Source: Kordiimonas aquimaris
GTDB taxonomy: Bacteria > Pseudomonadota > Alphaproteobacteria > Sphingomonadales > Kordiimonadaceae
NCBI RefSeq assembly: GCF_025574485.1
Contig: NZ_JAOBPO010000006.1
Location: forward strand, 1 to 64,000
Length of the DNA stretch: 64,000 nt
Reading direction: 5' to 3'
Shown: one piece after another, positions 16,631 through 25,568 of the stretch
How the letters are laid out: each line of letters begins with the position of its first letter
How positions within the stretch are numbered: position 1 is the first letter of the stretch
Notes under the pieces: generated by a model
The model's database searches: none
The model's input: the letters and a program-made list of their open reading frames with translations, nothing else
What the model was told of the DNA's origin: nothing
Position numbers and translations under genes: made by a program

Positions 16631-17803
16631 ATGCAACTACAATCTATATGTGCAGGATTGATTACACTTTTGACAATTACGGGATGCTCGCAGCAATTGC
16701 CTATTGCTTCCAGTAGTTCTGAGTTACTTGCTGTAAATCAGAATGTAACAGACGATACTAATGTCATTGTTTTGGTGAGCTCGAACCAGGCAGCCAATCG
16801 GTTGATGATAAATGCTGCCCGGCGTGGGTATCAATTAAATAGCAAAACTGGTCTGTCGTCGCTTAATCTTATCATGCTTGATTTCGAGCGTCCCATAGGG
16901 GTCAATGGCACCATTGCTATCAATGACATGAAAACCATGGAACCAAGCGCAACAGCAGAATTGGACCATCACTACACAATTCAGGCAGAGGAAAACATGC
17001 CTTCGCCGCGCCAATATGCAAGCACGATGATCAACTGGCCTGAGCATGGCTGCAGCGCCAAAGTAAACATTGGTATGATTGATGGCCTTGTGGATCAAAA
17101 AACGGAACGACTACGCTCTGCAATGATAACGACGCGTGACTTTACCAATAGCAAACCATTGGTATCTGCGCATGGTACGGCAATCGCTGACCTGCTTGTT
17201 GGGCCGGGTCGTTTAAAGGACGCGCATCTTTATAGTGCGTCAGTTATTGGTGCTGGTTCAAAAAATAATTCCAGTGCTGGGGTATCCGAAGTTATTGAGG
17301 CTGTTGATTGGTTGCTTTCCTCAAACGTAATGCTGGTTAACATAAGTTTGGCAGGGCCATACAATGCAGCGCTCGACCGAGTTGTTAAAGGTGCTGCTGC
17401 TCAAGGTATGATTATTGTTGCTGCTGTTGGCAATGACGGGCCAAATGCGCTTCCACGGTATCCAGCGGCATTTGAAGATGTGATCGCGGTAACTGCGATC
17501 GATAGCGCCCACGCGGTTTTTGCTGCAGCAGGCCGGGGTCATCATGTTGATTTTTCTGCTCCGGGCGTAGATGTCTTTGTCGATGATGGCCAGTCGCCCC
17601 GGTATCTTAGTGGTACATCTGTTTCTGCACCGTTTGTAACAGCGCTTATCGCAAGCGATAGTAAGCTTGCTACACTTGATGCTGTTGATTCCGTTCGGTC
17701 CCGTATGGCGAGCAGGGCAACCGACCTGGGCGCATCTGGGCGTGATCCTGTATTTGGTGCTGGCCTTGTACGCGTTCACGAGCAATGTACAGTTAAAAGC
17801 TGA
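16631..17803 (+). CDS. Lipoprotein subtilisin-like (S8) serine protease
   Basis: 390 residues. A lipoprotein signal peptide ends in LTITGC (lipidated Cys19). A ~120-residue linker/propeptide-like segment is followed by a subtilase domain. The catalytic triad is visible: Asp151 in NIGMIDGLVD, His181 in SAHGTAIADLL, Ser330 in LSGTSVSAPFVTAL; the oxyanion Asn268 is in AAVGNDG. It should be tethered to the outer (or inner) membrane by lipid. It lies between the beta-barrel gene and the giant autotransporter and shares the autotransporter's promoter motif. Surface subtilases such as SphB1 and NalP mature large exported proteins in other bacteria; a similar processing role is my inference. A terminator follows directly. 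Confidence 0.9.
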   Translation: MQLQSICAGLITLLTITGCSQQLPIASSSSELLAVNQNVTDDTNVIVLVSSNQAANRLMINAARRGYQLNSKTGLSSLNLIMLDFERPIGVNGTIAINDMKTMEPSATAELDHHYTIQAEENMPSPRQYASTMINWPEHGCSAKVNIGMIDGLVDQKTERLRSAMITTRDFTNSKPLVSAHGTAIADLLVGPGRLKDAHLYSASVIGAGSKNNSSAGVSEVIEAVDWLLSSNVMLVNISLAGPYNAALDRVVKGAAAQGMIIVAAVGNDGPNALPRYPAAFEDVIAVTAIDSAHAVFAAAGRGHHVDFSAPGVDVFVDDGQSPRYLSGTSVSAPFVTALIASDSKLATLDAVDSVRSRMASRATDLGASGRDPVFGAGLVRVHEQCTVKS

Positions 17804-17827
17804 AAACAGATAAATTTGAGTTGGTAT

Positions 17828-17850
17828 AAAAGGCTTTTTCCAAGCCTTTT
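17828..17850 (+). terminator. Rho-independent terminator after the subtilase gene
   Basis: Stem AAAAGGCTT / AAGCCTTTT with a five-base loop, then TGCTTTTTT. It separates the subtilase transcript from the autotransporter. Confidence 0.85.
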
Positions 17851-17891
17851 TGCTTTTTTAAGCCTAAATTTCTAATCTTTTATAAAAATAA

Positions 17892-17921
17892 TTGAACCAT
17901 CTTTGATGCTGATCCGACTGA
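17892..17921 (+). promoter_or_regulatory. Putative ECF sigma promoter TTGAACC-N16-CGACTGA
   Basis: TTGAACC (17892-17898), 16 bases, CGACTGA (17915-17921). It is identical in both boxes and in spacing to the element at 16568, while the spacer bases differ. It lies about 97 bases before the autotransporter ATG and downstream of a terminator, so it is placed to drive the autotransporter alone. Confidence 0.7.
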
Positions 17922-18018
17922 GCCACATATCAGAAGGGTTATGCCATGAGTTGATGGTTTTAAAGCTCGTTATCGCTCTTCTGAGGTTTGACATTTTGTG
18001 ACTAAGGAAGAGATCGAT

Positions 18019-21000
18019 ATGACACAGGCTATAGAGAACGGACGAACGAAGTCTAACAGGCTTTCAATGCTTAGGACTTCAGTATCAATACTAACACTTT
18101 TGAGTGCTCCAGGTTTTATTAGCGCTGCACATGCGCAGGCAACCGTTGATAACGGCGACAACGCGACAGTGACATCTCAAGCGGACGGTGAAACTATCAC
18201 TGTATCGTCTGGTGTAACAAGCGAAGTAACCGGTGCTCCGGTCATCGTTGGGGCAACTAACAATGTAGTTGTCAACAACGCAGGTACTTTGCGCACGCGC
18301 GGCGTTACGCAAACAGTACAGTTTAATGCAGATACTGCAGGCAGCGTTTTGAACAATGCTGCAACGGGAGTGCTTGAGGCAGAATCTCGTGTCGTTAACA
18401 TTGACGGTGACGATGTCACAGTTAACAACAGTGGTACAATCTTGGGCATTGGCAGCCAACGTAACGGCACAGTGTACGCAAATCGTACCGCAAACAACTT
18501 CAGCATTAATAACATTGGTGCAGCATCTGTAATTGACGCAGGTGCAGGCAATGACGGTGCTGGTATTGCGCTGGAAATTGGCGGTGGCGGTAATCCAATC
18601 GCAGGCTCAATTACCAATGAAGGTACTATTCAGGGTCGTGGTCAGTCGACAACAGGCGGCACAGCGGGTGACGGCTTACGTTTCTTCGGCCCAGGCCTTG
18701 CTCCAGTTTATGACTTTGCTGGCGACATAACTAACTCTGGAACAATCACTTCTGAAGGTGCTGCGAGTGTTGTTTCTGGCGTTCGTTTTAGCAATCGGAT
18801 TAATTTTTCTGGTACACTGACTAATACAGAAACTGGCGTTATCTCAGGCGTAAATAATGGCTTGTATTTCGGTGATGCTGATCATGCAGACGGCGTTGTT
18901 GATAACGCAGGTACTATCTCATCTGACAGTCGTGCACTGAACATTGACGGTGTTGGCCTCACGGTTAACAACACAGGTGCAATACTTGGTACAGGTAATC
19001 AGCGTAACGGTACAGTTTATGCTGATAGTACAGCCCAAGACTTTACGCTGAACAACAGCGGCACAATTGATGCTGGTACTGGCAATGAAGGTGCTGGTTT
19101 CTCTGTTGAGCTTTCAGCAGAAGGCAACGACTTTAGTATTATCAACTCAGGTGATCTTATTGGCCGCGGCAATGCAGCAGCAGGTCTGGCAACAGCCGGT
19201 GATGGTATCAGACTTGAACGTACACGTGTTGCTGGTGCGCTGGATGGATCAACAACTGGCCTGTTCACTGGTACAATCACCAACTCAGGTAACATTACAT
19301 CAGAAGCCGCTAACGGTACTGCAGGCGGTATTCGCGTTGTTAACGGTGTGTCTTTTCAGGGCACACTCACTAATGAAACTGGCGGCGTTATTTCAGGCAT
19401 TCAAAATGGTCTGTACTTCGGTAATCCAACGCCTGCTGGCGGCGGTGACCACACAGGCGGTGTTGTCAACAATGCTGGCACAATTTCATCTGGTAGCCGT
19501 GCACTAAACATTGATGGTGTTGGTCTTGTTATCAACAACACTGGCTCAATACTTGGGCAAGGCAACCAGCGTAATGGTACAGTTTATGCTGATAGCACAG
19601 CCCAAGACTTCACACTGAACAACAGCGGCACAATTGACGCTGGTGCTAGCAATGAAGGCGCAGGCTTTTCTGTTGAACTTTCAGCTGAAGGTAATGATTT
19701 CACAATTACTAACAGCGGTGATATCACAGGTCGCGGTCAGGCAAGCGCTGGCGCAGCAACAGCAGGTGACGGTCTTCGTTTTGAACGCACACGTGTTGCA
19801 GGCGCGCTAGACGGTACAACAACTGGCCTGTTCACAGGTGCCATTGTTAACTCTGGCCAAATCCGTTCTGAAGCAACTGCTGGAACAACAGGCGGTATCC
19901 GCTTTGTAAACGGTGTATCCTTCCAAGGTACACTGACAAACGAAGCTGATGGTGTAATCTACGGCACAAACAATGGTCTGTATTTCGGTAACGCAACGCC
20001 TGCGGGCGGCGCAGACCACACAGGCGGTGTTGTGAACAATGCTGGCACAATCACTTCTGCAAGCCGCGCTCTCAACATTGATGGCACTGGTCTAGTTGTG
20101 AACAACCTCGAAACTGGACGTATCGTAGGTGCGGGTAATCAGCGTAACGGAACTGTTTACGCTGATGGTACAGCACAAGGCTTTACATTCAATAATGCTG
20201 GTCTCGTTGATGCTGGCGAAGGTAATGAAGGTTCTGGTTTTGGTGCTGAAGTGTCTGCTGCTGGCAACAACTTCACGCTAATCAACTCTGGCACAATCCA
20301 AGGTCGTGGTCAGGCATCTGCTGCTGCAGGCGGTGCTGGTGACGGTGTCCGCGTTGGTAACGTTGGTAATATCGGCACTGTTACTGGCGAAATCACCAAC
20401 TCTGGTGCGATCCGCTCAGAGGCAACTGCTGGCACAACAGCTGGTATTCGTTTTGTAAACGGCATTGGCTTCCAAGGTACGCTCACTAACGAAGCTGGTG
20501 GCGTAATTTACGGCACAAACAATGGTCTGTATTTCGGCAACCCAGTGAGCGGCGAAGGCGCTGATCACACTGGCGGTGTTGTAAACAACGCTGGTACCAT
20601 TACATCTGCAAGCCGTGCACTGAACATCGATGGTATCGGTCTAGTTGTGAACAACTCTGGTAATATCGTAGGTGCTGGTAATCAGCGCAATGGTACTGTG
20701 TATGCGGACAGCACAGCGCAAGACTTCACACTGAACAACAATGGTACAATTGACGCTGGTGCAAGTAATGAAGGCGCTGGTTTCTCTGTTGAGCTTTCAG
20801 CAGAAGGTAATGACTTCACAATCACTAACTCTGGCGACATCACTGGTCGCGGTCAGGCAAGTGCCGGTGCTGCAACAGCAGGTGATGGCCTTCGCTTTGA
20901 ACGCACACGTGTTGCGGGTGCATTGGACGGATCAACAACCGGTCTGTTCACAGGTACAATCACCAACTCAGGTAATATCACGTCTGAAGCTACTGCTGGT

Positions 21001-23163
21001 ACAACTGGCGGTATCCGTTTCGTAAACGGGGTGTCCTTCCAAGGTACGCTAAACAACGAAGCGAGCGGTGTTATCTCTGGTGTGAACAACGGCCTTTACT
21101 TCGGCAACCCAGTTCCTGCTGGTGGTGCAGATCATACGGGCGGTGTTGTTAACAATGCTGGTACAATCTCATCTGACAGCCGCGCACTGAATATTGACGG
21201 TGTTGGCCTTACGGTAAACAACACAGGCTCAATTCTTGGTACAGGCAATCAGCGTAACGGTACTGTATATTTTGACGGCACTGCCAACAATGTAACGCTG
21301 AATAACTCAGGCACAATTGATGCTGGTGCAGGCAATAATGGCTCAGGTGTATCTATTCAGGCACTTGCAGGTACACGCACGCATACAATTACAAACAGTG
21401 GCACAATTCAGGGCCGCGGTGATGCGCTGGCATCTGGGGCTGCTGCTGGTATTCGGGCGTTTTACCCGCCAAACATGATGCGCCCTGGCGTTGACTTGAC
21501 CATTGATAACTCTGGTTCAATTGGTTCAGAAACATCTGCGGGTATCTTGCTTGAAAACATTACATTTACAGGTTCAATTACAAACTCTGGTGATATTTCA
21601 GGTGCAACCGCTGCGATTGATACACGTACATCATTTGGTAATGTCGTTATTAACCAGACGGCAGGTAGTCTGAACGGTGATGTTTTGACTGGTTCTGGTG
21701 ACGATATGCTGAATATCACTGGTGGCGCATTGAATGGTAACGTTGATCTGGGTGCCGGTTCAAATCTAGTGAATATTACATCGACGTCAGGCTTTGTCGT
21801 TGACGCGGCTCGTACGATTGTGAGTGATGTTGCTATTGCCAACAATATCAATTTCGGCCTTGGTGGTGGACTTGCCGTTACTGGTGACGTGTCACTGGCG
21901 GCGAACACTGCTATTACACTCGGTACAGGTGATGTAACGGCAATTAATTTTGGCCAAAACCAAAGCCTGATTTCCACGACAGGTACACTGACAGATGCTG
22001 GTGCTTCATTAACTGATAACAGTTTCCTTGTAGACTTTGATTTGGTTTCAACAGCGTCTGGCCTTTCTGTTACGCCGACAGTTGCTAATCTTGGTGCTGT
22101 TTCTTCTGACGCAAACATCAATGCATTCGGTAATGCATTTGCATCAGCCCTGGCAGCAGGCGGAAATGCAGCATTTGCAGCTAACGCAAATGCTGTGGAT
22201 GCTTTCACAAGCAATGCACAGTTTGAAGATGCTGCAGCAGCTCTATTACCGTCACTTAATAACGGTGTGCTGCGTGAAGTGTACGAAACTCAAAACGAGG
22301 TTCTGTCTCTGATTGAAGATCGCGTATCTCCATCTGCTCCTGATGCAAAAGGTGTTTGGGGACAGCTATTTGTTCGCAGTGCTGACCGTGACGGTGAAGG
22401 GTCAGCAACGCTGACAGGTTATGATGCTACGGCTTATGGCTTTGTGCTTGGTGCGGACACGTTAATTGGTGATGCAACGCGCGCTGGTGTTGCTTTCTCA
22501 TACACAGACCTTGATATTGATGAGGCAGGCGGTGCACGTGAGAATACGTCAGTAGATGGTTACTCTTTGTCAGCGTATTTCTCATACGAGCAAGGTGCTG
22601 CTTTCATCAACGGCGCTGCGTCATATTCTTTCAACAATGCTGAGGCAGAACGTGGTGGCTTACTCGGAAATACAATTGCCGGTGAGTATGACGTTAATCA
22701 GTTCGCAGCAACGTTGAAAGCGGGCCATACACGCCAACTGGATACGTTTGAGGTGACGCCGTTTGCAAGCCTTGAGTATGCAACGCTAAGCCAGGAAGAC
22801 TTTAGTGAGCTTGGTGGCTTGAACCTGAATGTTGATGCAAGTGGTATTGATCTGTTTGAGGCAGGTGTTGGCGTTAAGTTGGCTGCACCATCAGGCAAAA
22901 CTGGCTTACAGTTTAGACCTGAAGTGTCTGTAGCTTACTACTATGACTTCATAGGCGACCAAAACCTCATCAATGCAAGCTTCGCTGGTGCAAATGCCTT
23001 CACTCTTGAAGGTGTTGACCCGAGCCGTAGTAGCTTTGAAGTAGATGCTGCTCTCGGCCTGTTCGAAAGTGAAACTGTATCGTTCAATGTTGGATATGAC
23101 GGTGAGTTTCGTTCTGGCTATTCAAGCCACGGTGGTAGCGCACGTCTTCGCTTCAAGTTCTAA
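18019..23163 (+). CDS. Giant type Va autotransporter with tandem passenger repeats
   Basis: 1714-residue autotransporter. The long signal peptide (basic SNRLSMLRTS, hydrophobic VSILTLLSA) ends at AAHA. The passenger, residues ~45-1440, is Asn/Gly/Thr-rich with recurring short NSGTI/NNAGTI beta-helix rungs, built from near-identical 189-residue units. The C-terminal ~280 residues form the translocator barrel (GVWGQLFVRSADRDGEG, ATAYGFVLGADTLIGDATRAG) ending ARLRFKF with terminal Phe. The ATG at 18019 has GGAAGAG before it; an in-frame GTG at 17998 is less likely. No protease motif is seen in the passenger, so adhesion, aggregation or a surface layer is the likely role. It has its own ECF-like promoter and terminator. 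The lipoprotein subtilase upstream may process it, and TamA/TamB downstream may help assemble it. Confidence 0.92.
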   Translation: MTQAIENGRTKSNRLSMLRTSVSILTLLSAPGFISAAHAQATVDNGDNATVTSQADGETITVSSGVTSEVTGAPVIVGATNNVVVNNAGTLRTRGVTQTVQFNADTAGSVLNNAATGVLEAESRVVNIDGDDVTVNNSGTILGIGSQRNGTVYANRTANNFSINNIGAASVIDAGAGNDGAGIALEIGGGGNPIAGSITNEGTIQGRGQSTTGGTAGDGLRFFGPGLAPVYDFAGDITNSGTITSEGAASVVSGVRFSNRINFSGTLTNTETGVISGVNNGLYFGDADHADGVVDNAGTISSDSRALNIDGVGLTVNNTGAILGTGNQRNGTVYADSTAQDFTLNNSGTIDAGTGNEGAGFSVELSAEGNDFSIINSGDLIGRGNAAAGLATAGDGIRLERTRVAGALDGSTTGLFTGTITNSGNITSEAANGTAGGIRVVNGVSFQGTLTNETGGVISGIQNGLYFGNPTPAGGGDHTGGVVNNAGTISSGSRALNIDGVGLVINNTGSILGQGNQRNGTVYADSTAQDFTLNNSGTIDAGASNEGAGFSVELSAEGNDFTITNSGDITGRGQASAGAATAGDGLRFERTRVAGALDGTTTGLFTGAIVNSGQIRSEATAGTTGGIRFVNGVSFQGTLTNEADGVIYGTNNGLYFGNATPAGGADHTGGVVNNAGTITSASRALNIDGTGLVVNNLETGRIVGAGNQRNGTVYADGTAQGFTFNNAGLVDAGEGNEGSGFGAEVSAAGNNFTLINSGTIQGRGQASAAAGGAGDGVRVGNVGNIGTVTGEITNSGAIRSEATAGTTAGIRFVNGIGFQGTLTNEAGGVIYGTNNGLYFGNPVSGEGADHTGGVVNNAGTITSASRALNIDGIGLVVNNSGNIVGAGNQRNGTVYADSTAQDFTLNNNGTIDAGASNEGAGFSVELSAEGNDFTITNSGDITGRGQASAGAATAGDGLRFERTRVAGALDGSTTGLFTGTITNSGNITSEATAGTTGGIRFVNGVSFQGTLNNEASGVISGVNNGLYFGNPVPAGGADHTGGVVNNAGTISSDSRALNIDGVGLTVNNTGSILGTGNQRNGTVYFDGTANNVTLNNSGTIDAGAGNNGSGVSIQALAGTRTHTITNSGTIQGRGDALASGAAAGIRAFYPPNMMRPGVDLTIDNSGSIGSETSAGILLENITFTGSITNSGDISGATAAIDTRTSFGNVVINQTAGSLNGDVLTGSGDDMLNITGGALNGNVDLGAGSNLVNITSTSGFVVDAARTIVSDVAIANNINFGLGGGLAVTGDVSLAANTAITLGTGDVTAINFGQNQSLISTTGTLTDAGASLTDNSFLVDFDLVSTASGLSVTPTVANLGAVSSDANINAFGNAFASALAAGGNAAFAANANAVDAFTSNAQFEDAAAALLPSLNNGVLREVYETQNEVLSLIEDRVSPSAPDAKGVWGQLFVRSADRDGEGSATLTGYDATAYGFVLGADTLIGDATRAGVAFSYTDLDIDEAGGARENTSVDGYSLSAYFSYEQGAAFINGAASYSFNNAEAERGGLLGNTIAGEYDVNQFAATLKAGHTRQLDTFEVTPFASLEYATLSQEDFSELGGLNLNVDASGIDLFEAGVGVKLAAPSGKTGLQFRPEVSVAYYYDFIGDQNLINASFAGANAFTLEGVDPSRSSFEVDAALGLFESETVSFNVGYDGEFRSGYSSHGGSARLRFKF
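18892..21141 (+). repeat. Tandem 567-bp coding repeats in the autotransporter passenger
   Basis: Anchored on GVV(N/D)NAGTI, units start at 18892, 19459, 20026 and 20575, with a fifth partial unit at 21142. Spacings are 567, 567, 549 and 567 bases, all multiples of three. A diverged unit precedes the array (from ~18265). Units share long runs such as GNQRNGTVYADSTAQDF and VSFQGTLTNE. The third unit is six residues shorter because ERTRVAGALDG is replaced by a shorter segment. The regularity and near identity point to expansion by unequal recombination or slippage. Confidence 0.9.
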
Positions 23164-23171
23164 AGCGCATG

Positions 23172-23198
23172 GGGTCGGTGGTATGTTGTCGCCGACCC
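23172..23198 (+). terminator. Terminator after the autotransporter
   Basis: GGGTCGG / CCGACCC stem closed over a 13-base loop, followed by TTCTTGCCTTTCTTTT, ten bases after the autotransporter stop. Confidence 0.7.
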
Positions 23199-23309
23199 TT
23201 CTTGCCTTTCTTTTCCCTGAAGATAAAGATAACAGACAGTTGCTTATTCAATAAAAGTAGGCGCTGCGGCTATTCGGAGACCAACGGGATCGTTCTTAAT
23301 GGTTTAAGC

Positions 23310-23465
23310 TTTCAGGCAAAACATGCTGGATTAGTAATTGAACAGCCGTCTAAAATAGTGCTTCAGAGTATGTTTCTGTAACCAATATGATAAAAAGGCC
23401 TCAAATGGGGCCTTTTTGCATTTAAAGCTGTAGGTAAGCTTTGCATCTGAAGGTTAAAACATTGG
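23310..23465. repeat. Intergenic repeat copy 2 (matches 1020-1174)
   Basis: Full-length match to the segment after the RTX gene, including its terminator hairpin. Here it stands ~145 bases after the autotransporter stop, behind that gene's own terminator, so the inner terminator serves no obvious gene. The match starts close to where the RTX stop codon would be, suggesting a duplicated 3' flank whose gene is gone, or a small dispersed element. Confidence 0.75.
23392..23417. terminator. Second, apparently orphan terminator inside the repeat
   Basis: AAAAAGGCC / GGCCTTTTT stem, the counterpart of 1103-1126. No gene ends immediately upstream, since the autotransporter has its own terminator ~200 bases earlier. 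Confidence 0.75.
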
Positions 23466-23744
23466 CTCACATCAGAGGCATCAATTCGCATTGAAATAGT
23501 CTATGGAGCGGGGCTCGCTTTACTTGTTACTTTGATCATGTTTCCTTACTTTGCAAGTCGACAAAAAGCAGCGAAGAAAAACACTGTTAGTAATGGCATT
23601 AAATAATCATTCTACAGTGCGGGCCAGGCATGTCATAAAAAGAACAGACTATGCGGAAAGTATAGTGGGCTATATGAGTGCTTTAGGTGTCAATTTTTTG
23701 AAGTCGGGTAAAGTAGTGAATACATTTAGGCATCTGTTTGAACT
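23466..23744. other. Intergenic region before tamA
   Basis: About 280 bases with no recognised gene, ECF-like promoter or hairpin. A 66-codon frame (23551-23751, TTG start) overlaps the first bases of tamA but has no ribosome-binding site or recognisable product. The tamA promoter must lie here, but I could not pick it out. Confidence 0.4.
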
Positions 23745-25568
23745 ATGTTGAGACAGGTTGGACTCTATTTCAAAAGTGACTGCGTATATAGGCTTACAGC
23801 TATAATGGCCCTATTATTCGGGCTTGCTATAGTTGAGCCAATACGTTCACTTTCAGCATCAAACAGTATCTCTCATGAGATCGTTGTATCTGGCATTGAA
23901 GGTAGTGATTTCGCGAAAGTACGTAGCACTTTTAATGACGCTTCTTTATTAAGGGCGGCAAAGTCTCAGAAATTTAGATCAACTTCAAACTTTCGTGCAC
24001 ACGTCAAATCGGATGCTGACTTGATGCGCCGCGTCCTAAGGTCAAACGGTTATTATGCTGCAAAAGTAACGACACGCATTGCGAGCTCTGACAATCGGCT
24101 TAGGGTTGAGTTAATTGTATTGCCTGGCAGTCGGTATGTGTTTGGACATATAGAGTTTGAGTTTCAAGGTTCGACCCCGGCAACTGATATTATTGTAGAG
24201 TTTGAGAAGCATATTGACCTGACATATGGTTCTCCAGCTATTGCTACAGACTTTATTGCAGCCGAATCTCGTTTAAGTGATAGCCTTTCTGGGCTTGGAT
24301 TTCCTTTTGCGCAAAAGGTAAAACATGACCTTGTTGTCGACCATCAAACCAAGCAGTTGAATATTACTTTTATTGTAGAGCCAGGAACTCGGCGGCGGAT
24401 GGGCCGTGTGTTCTTTAAAGGGTCGGATGCCGTCAAGAAATCTTATCTGAGACGATTTATAATTTGGCAGGAAAAGGAGTATTTCCAGCAAGACTTTATT
24501 ACGAATTTACGCACTAGTTTATTGCAGACCAGTTTGTTTTCACAGGTGTCCATTGATCTTGTTTCCCGAGAAAAGGACTATGTGGATATCTCTATTACTG
24601 TTGCGGAGGCAGCGCCGCGCACGATAGGGGCTTCAGCAGGTTATTCAACTGCTGAAGGTGTCAGCACAGAGGTGTTTTGGGAACACAGAAATATGTTTGC
24701 CCGAGGCAGCCTGTTAAAACTTACGGCACGTGGTGCTGAAATTGAACAATCTTTTTCTGGTCAATTGGAATTGCCACATTTTGCTCGATTGAATCAGACT
24801 TTGTCATTCGAGAGCCTGTTTAGACGCCAGAATACTGATGCTTTTTTATCATATGAGGCCGAGCTGCGAGCAAACATTGATCGAGTGATAACATCCAATT
24901 TTGCGCTGCAAGCTGGCGGCGTGGTTGAATATAGCGATGTTACCGATACCGAAGGAGACAGGGATTTCCTTATTGCTTCATTGCCGCTTGGTATTCGCTG
25001 GGATAGTTCAGATGATCTTCTTAACCCAACACAAGGCCTAAGGGCTTCATTGATTACAAGCCCTGCGTCCAACCTAACCAGTAACAACTTTAGTTTCCTG
25101 AAGAGTGAGTTTCGGTCCAGTGCTTATTTTTCATTTCACGAGAGCAAAAATATTGTTTTGGCCCTTAGAGCTCGTGTTGGCTCAATTGTGGGTGTTTCAA
25201 GTGAGGCTCTACCGGCAACGCATCGCTTTTTTGCTGGCGGTGGTGGTTCCATTCGCGGTTTTTCATTCCAAAGAGTAGGCCCGTTAGATGCTGAAGATGA
25301 TCCTACTGGAGGCCGATCTGTTGTTGAGTTTGCTGCTGAGGCACGTTTAAAAGTTAATCGTGATATTGGTATTGTGCCCTTTATCGAAGGGGGTAATGCA
25401 TACCGCGATCAGCTTCCTCAATTTTCCAATTTCAGATGGGGTGTTGGTATTGGCGCACGTTATCATACAAACTTTGGTCCCATACGATTTGATCTAGCGA
25501 TGCCGTTAGACCGACAGCCAGATGAAGGTCGTTTTCAGATATATATCAGTTTGGGGCAAGCGTTTTGA
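23745..25568 (+). CDS. tamA: TamA-type outer-membrane assembly protein (BamA/Omp85 family)
   Basis: 607 residues. A hydrophobic leader near residues 17-36 is followed by about three POTRA-like domains to ~residue 270 (SNGYYAAKVTTRI, LGFPFAQKVKHDLVV and QTSLFSQVSIDLV are the usual POTRA ends). A 16-strand Omp85 barrel follows. The conserved loop-6 motif appears as GGGGSIRGF near residues 498-506, and the protein ends ISLGQAF with the C-terminal Phe. Length and three POTRAs match TamA rather than BamA, which has five. The ATG has only a weak ribosome-binding site; a later Met at ~23805 is possible. The stop overlaps tamB by one base. TamA with TamB helps insert autotransporters and other outer-membrane proteins and supports lipid transport, in keeping with the autotransporter just upstream. 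Confidence 0.88.
   Translation: MLRQVGLYFKSDCVYRLTAIMALLFGLAIVEPIRSLSASNSISHEIVVSGIEGSDFAKVRSTFNDASLLRAAKSQKFRSTSNFRAHVKSDADLMRRVLRSNGYYAAKVTTRIASSDNRLRVELIVLPGSRYVFGHIEFEFQGSTPATDIIVEFEKHIDLTYGSPAIATDFIAAESRLSDSLSGLGFPFAQKVKHDLVVDHQTKQLNITFIVEPGTRRRMGRVFFKGSDAVKKSYLRRFIIWQEKEYFQQDFITNLRTSLLQTSLFSQVSIDLVSREKDYVDISITVAEAAPRTIGASAGYSTAEGVSTEVFWEHRNMFARGSLLKLTARGAEIEQSFSGQLELPHFARLNQTLSFESLFRRQNTDAFLSYEAELRANIDRVITSNFALQAGGVVEYSDVTDTEGDRDFLIASLPLGIRWDSSDDLLNPTQGLRASLITSPASNLTSNNFSFLKSEFRSSAYFSFHESKNIVLALRARVGSIVGVSSEALPATHRFFAGGGGSIRGFSFQRVGPLDAEDDPTGGRSVVEFAAEARLKVNRDIGIVPFIEGGNAYRDQLPQFSNFRWGVGIGARYHTNFGPIRFDLAMPLDRQPDEGRFQIYISLGQAF

Noticed and set aside
18177-22214. Long minus-strand open frames inside the autotransporter
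   Set aside because: They arise from the regular codon pattern of the repeats; no start signals and low-complexity products.
23169-23381. 70-codon frame after the autotransporter
   Set aside because: It runs through the autotransporter terminator hairpin and into the non-coding repeat.
23551-23751. 66-codon frame overlapping the first bases of tamA
   Set aside because: TTG start, no ribosome-binding site, no recognisable product; overlap with tamA is consistent with chance.
24160-24182. GGTTCGACCCC-like stretch resembling a tRNA T-arm
   Set aside because: It lies inside tamA coding sequence, and no acceptor or anticodon stem can be drawn around it.
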